A DNA stretch of 17,958 nucleotides from Glacieibacterium sp038211965 (GTDB lineage: Bacteria; Pseudomonadota; Alphaproteobacteria; Sphingomonadales; Sphingomonadaceae): the NCBI GenBank assembly GCA_038211965.1, contig JBBQVB010000043.1, positions 1 to 17,958 of the forward strand, written 5' to 3'. Position numbers and translations under genes: made by a program. Below the pieces are notes generated by a model, which had not been told where the DNA came from, did not search any database, and saw only the letters and a list, made by a program, of their open reading frames with translations. Shown piece by piece: positions 16,364 through 17,958 of this stretch; position 1 is the stretch's first letter, and each line of letters opens with the position of its first letter.

Positions 16364-17272
16364 CTAGGCGGCGGCGCGCAAGCCTTCCCAAAGCTGTGCG
16401 CGGTAACGCGCGAAACAGCGCGCGCCGCAGTCGAGGCGCAGGAGCGCCCCCTCGGCAAGGTGACGCGCGGCGTCGGGGTATTCGCTGACGATCGGATGCA
16501 GCGCCTCGGCATTCCACGCCGCGCTGTGCTTGACGTCGAGCACGGCGTGAAGATCGAAGTAGCGGCGGTCCTTGTCGCCGAAGCCGTGGCGACGCAGTCC
16601 CGCGGCCACCGCCGCCGAGCGCGCCGGGGCGGTGAGTTCGATCACGCCAAGTGCCCCGACCGACTGCCAGACGTAACGCCGCGATGTCGCAAACGCGACC
16701 ATGGCATTGGCAAGCGCCAGGCTTTCGGGAACGGTCGTCTCGATCTGGGCATGGATGTCGAGCCGCTGCGCCAGCGCATCGAGCATCGGGCCGTGCATCC
16801 CGGCGAGGTTGCCGCGTCCCATCTCGTCCCAGTAGTTGCGTGCCAACTCCATCTTGGCACGCGCTGGCAGCTTGACCTGCGTCAGCGCGACAAGATCGTC
16901 GAAGCCCGCCTCGCCGGCGATTTCCTGCGTCAGATACCAGCGCAGATCGGCGAGGCTGGCGTGGTTGGCGAGCCAGGGAAACAGCGGATCGCCCTGCCCG
17001 GGACCATCGGTCAGGAGGGCTTCGAACCAGGCAATAAAGCCGTCGGCATCGGTCGGCACGTCGGCAACACGGGCGGCGATCGCTGCCCGCTCGCTTTCGA
17101 TCCACCAGCCCTCGGCGTGACGCATCGCGGTCTCGGTGCCGAGAATCGAAGCCCAATCATCGCTTGGCAAGGCAGTCGCCAACCGCGTGCGGTTGAAGTG
17201 CGCCAACTGCTGTTGAAATCGGTCAGCGCGCAGGTCTTCAAGGCCGCGCTTAGCGGTCACGAGGGTCAACAT
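16364..17272 (-). CDS. Haem-oxygenase-like diiron protein (iron-containing redox enzyme family, 302 aa)
   Basis: An all-helical protein of the haem-oxygenase-like superfamily, similar to proteins annotated as iron-containing redox enzymes (Haem_oxygenas_2 type). Candidate metal ligands occur in the order expected of haem-oxygenase-like diiron oxidases: Glu117 (WYLTQE), Glu150 and His160 (DEMGRGNLAGMH), Glu212 (GALGVIE), and His242, Asp246 and His249 (DLHAVLDVKHS). The Glu-x9-His and His-x3-Asp-x2-His spacings are those I recall for SznF. Such enzymes activate oxygen for N-oxygenation, C-C cleavage or desaturation; the substrate here is unknown. It is cytoplasmic, with no signal peptide. ATG 17272 has a GGAG ribosome site seven bases upstream. 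The neighbours (TPM protein before, kinase after) do not reveal a pathway, and the downstream hairpin suggests a single-gene unit. Confidence 0.8.
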   Translation of the reverse strand: MLTLVTAKRGLEDLRADRFQQQLAHFNRTRLATALPSDDWASILGTETAMRHAEGWWIESERAAIAARVADVPTDADGFIAWFEALLTDGPGQGDPLFPWLANHASLADLRWYLTQEIAGEAGFDDLVALTQVKLPARAKMELARNYWDEMGRGNLAGMHGPMLDALAQRLDIHAQIETTVPESLALANAMVAFATSRRYVWQSVGALGVIELTAPARSAAVAAGLRRHGFGDKDRRYFDLHAVLDVKHSAAWNAEALHPIVSEYPDAARHLAEGALLRLDCGARCFARYRAQLWEGLRAAA

Positions 17273-17279
17273 CGAAAAG

Positions 17280-17283
17280 CTCC
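17280..17283 (-). promoter_or_regulatory. Ribosome binding site of the haem-oxygenase-like gene
   Basis: GGAG on the minus strand at 17283-17280, seven bases before the ATG at 17272. It decides this start over in-frame codons that would extend the protein back into the TPM gene. Confidence 0.5.
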
Positions 17284-17295
17284 GGCAAGGCTCAC

Positions 17296-17318
17296 GCGGT
17301 TGTTCACACCGCTGTTCA
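17296..17318. repeat. Small inverted and direct repeats upstream of the haem-oxygenase-like gene
   Basis: GCGGT (17296-17300) and ACCGC (17308-17312) form a 5-base inverted repeat around seven bases. TGTTCA occurs at 17301-17306 and again at 17313-17318, a 12-base step. They lie 24-46 bases before the start codon in a 92-base gap. They could be an operator; no binding protein is recognised and chance is not excluded. Confidence 0.3.
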
Positions 17319-17364
17319 TGCAAGAGAAACCCACTTTCCCCGATTCGAGTTCCCGCGTGCGGCG

Positions 17365-17958
17365 TCAAAGCTCGATGAGGCGGTCGGGCAATTCGTTGGG
17401 GTTGTCGGCGACGTCGGGCGGGAAATGCTCGGCAAGTACCGCGCCCGCCAGTGCCACCGCATCGACGAAACCCTGCGCCGGGTCGCCCGCCTTGAAACCG
17501 TTCAGCAGTGCCGCGACGGTCGCCCCCCAGTGCTCGGGCGCGACTTTCGCATAGATGCCGCTGTCGGCAACAACCTCGGCGATACGGTCGGCGACCGAGG
17601 CGTAGATCAGTACGCCGGTTCGTGCGCGCGTCCGCCCCATGCCACGCGCCCGGAACTGGCTGATCGCCTCGGCATGAACGCGGTCGCGGCGGATCCCGCG
17701 CGGCGTCAACGACGCCCCCGCACCGGTCGGCACGAGCAACGCCGCGACGCTGACGAAGATCAGCAGCTGGATCACCGCATAGGCTTCGAGGCCCGCGCGC
17801 AGGTCCGCAGACGCGTCGCCTGCGGTCCAGTCGCGCCACGGCAGCGCTCGCGAAAAGTCGAATCCCAGAAGCGCTGCGCCGAACGGCAGCGCAAAGGCGA
17901 GCAGCGTCGCGATGGTCAGCCCGGTCGCGGCATAGGGGTGCCGCCGCTCGCTGACGAC
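17365..17958 (-). CDS. TPM-domain membrane protein, 3' part (197 aa visible)
   Basis: The reading frame is open from the window edge (first codon GTC at 17958) to a TGA at 17365, so the N terminus lies outside. Two membrane helices are visible (GLTIATLLAFALPFGAALLGF and VIQLLIFVSVAALLVPTGAG), then a soluble part with SLTPRGIRRDRVHAEAISQF, RTRTGVLIY-like RTRARTGVLIYASVADRIAE, VVADSGIYAKV and LAEHFPPD. This is the C-terminal pattern of TPM-domain (PF04536-type) proteins commonly annotated as putative membrane proteins and often found beside lemA. A GTG at 17775 could open a shorter frame but would remove the first membrane helix, so the partial gene is preferred. The molecular role of this family in bacteria is not settled. 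Confidence 0.8.
   Translation of the reverse strand, partial: VVSERRHPYAATGLTIATLLAFALPFGAALLGFDFSRALPWRDWTAGDASADLRAGLEAYAVIQLLIFVSVAALLVPTGAGASLTPRGIRRDRVHAEAISQFRARGMGRTRARTGVLIYASVADRIAEVVADSGIYAKVAPEHWGATVAALLNGFKAGDPAQGFVDAVALAGAVLAEHFPPDVADNPNELPDRLIEL

Noticed and set aside
17318..17335. Sigma-54-like TGG...TTGC upstream of the haem-oxygenase-like gene
   Set aside because: The spacing between the GG and GC elements is 8-9 bases instead of the required 10, and the -24 box is poor.
17365..17775. A complete short protein starting at GTG 17775
   Set aside because: The frame stays open to the window edge and includes another membrane helix, so this is the 3' part of a longer TPM-domain gene.

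Overview
This 18 kb window is GC-rich and gene-dense. Every gene I can support is on the minus strand, so transcription runs from high to low coordinates. The gene set suggests an alphaproteobacterium, most likely a sphingomonad: a YlxR/DUF448 protein fused to an L7Ae-like domain, a DUF4118 hybrid histidine kinase, a glutaryl-CoA dehydrogenase, and a stand-alone acyl carrier protein coupled to a further downstream gene. The taxonomic call is inference from gene content, not from a marker RNA. No gap between genes exceeds about 110 bases, and no RNA gene, insertion sequence or CRISPR array was seen.

Layout in transcription order. (1) 17958-16364: the 3' part of a membrane-anchored TPM-domain protein, then a 302-residue haem-oxygenase-like protein carrying what looks like a complete diiron ligand set, followed by a terminator-like hairpin. 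(2) 16278-14254: a membrane-bound hybrid sensor histidine kinase (DUF4118, PAS, HisKA, HATPase, receiver). (3) 14142-3928: the conserved transcription/translation operon rimP-nusA-ylxR-infB ... rbfA. Between infB and rbfA, where these genes are normally neighbours, lie five consecutive, diverged copies of a YkgJ-family (PF03692-type) cysteine-cluster protein, here called YkgJ-A to YkgJ-E in transcription order. (4) 3911-1669: an alpha/beta hydrolase and a secreted sorbosone-dehydrogenase-family beta-propeller take the place where truB is usually found. (5) 1562-1: glutaryl-CoA dehydrogenase from a probable leaderless promoter, an acyl carrier protein, and the first codons of a gene that overlaps its stop.

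The most striking feature is the five-gene YkgJ array (8483-4426). All five proteins keep the same eight cysteines in fixed spacing, an SPSEAR motif and a shared N-terminal module of roughly 75 residues. They split into two subfamilies (A/B/C and D/E), so the array looks old and maintained rather than a recent amplification. B to E are tightly packed (6-base gap, then two 4-base ATGA overlaps). The two wider gaps, infB-A and A-B, are each filled almost wholly by a long stem-loop that abuts the next start codon. The array therefore sits inside a translation-machinery transcript with RNA structures that could set its own expression. Its biochemical role is unknown.

Second in interest is the haem-oxygenase-like diiron protein at 16364-17272, whose His-x3-Asp-x2-His and Glu-x9-His spacings match those I recall for the N-oxygenase SznF. 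Its substrate cannot be told from the window.
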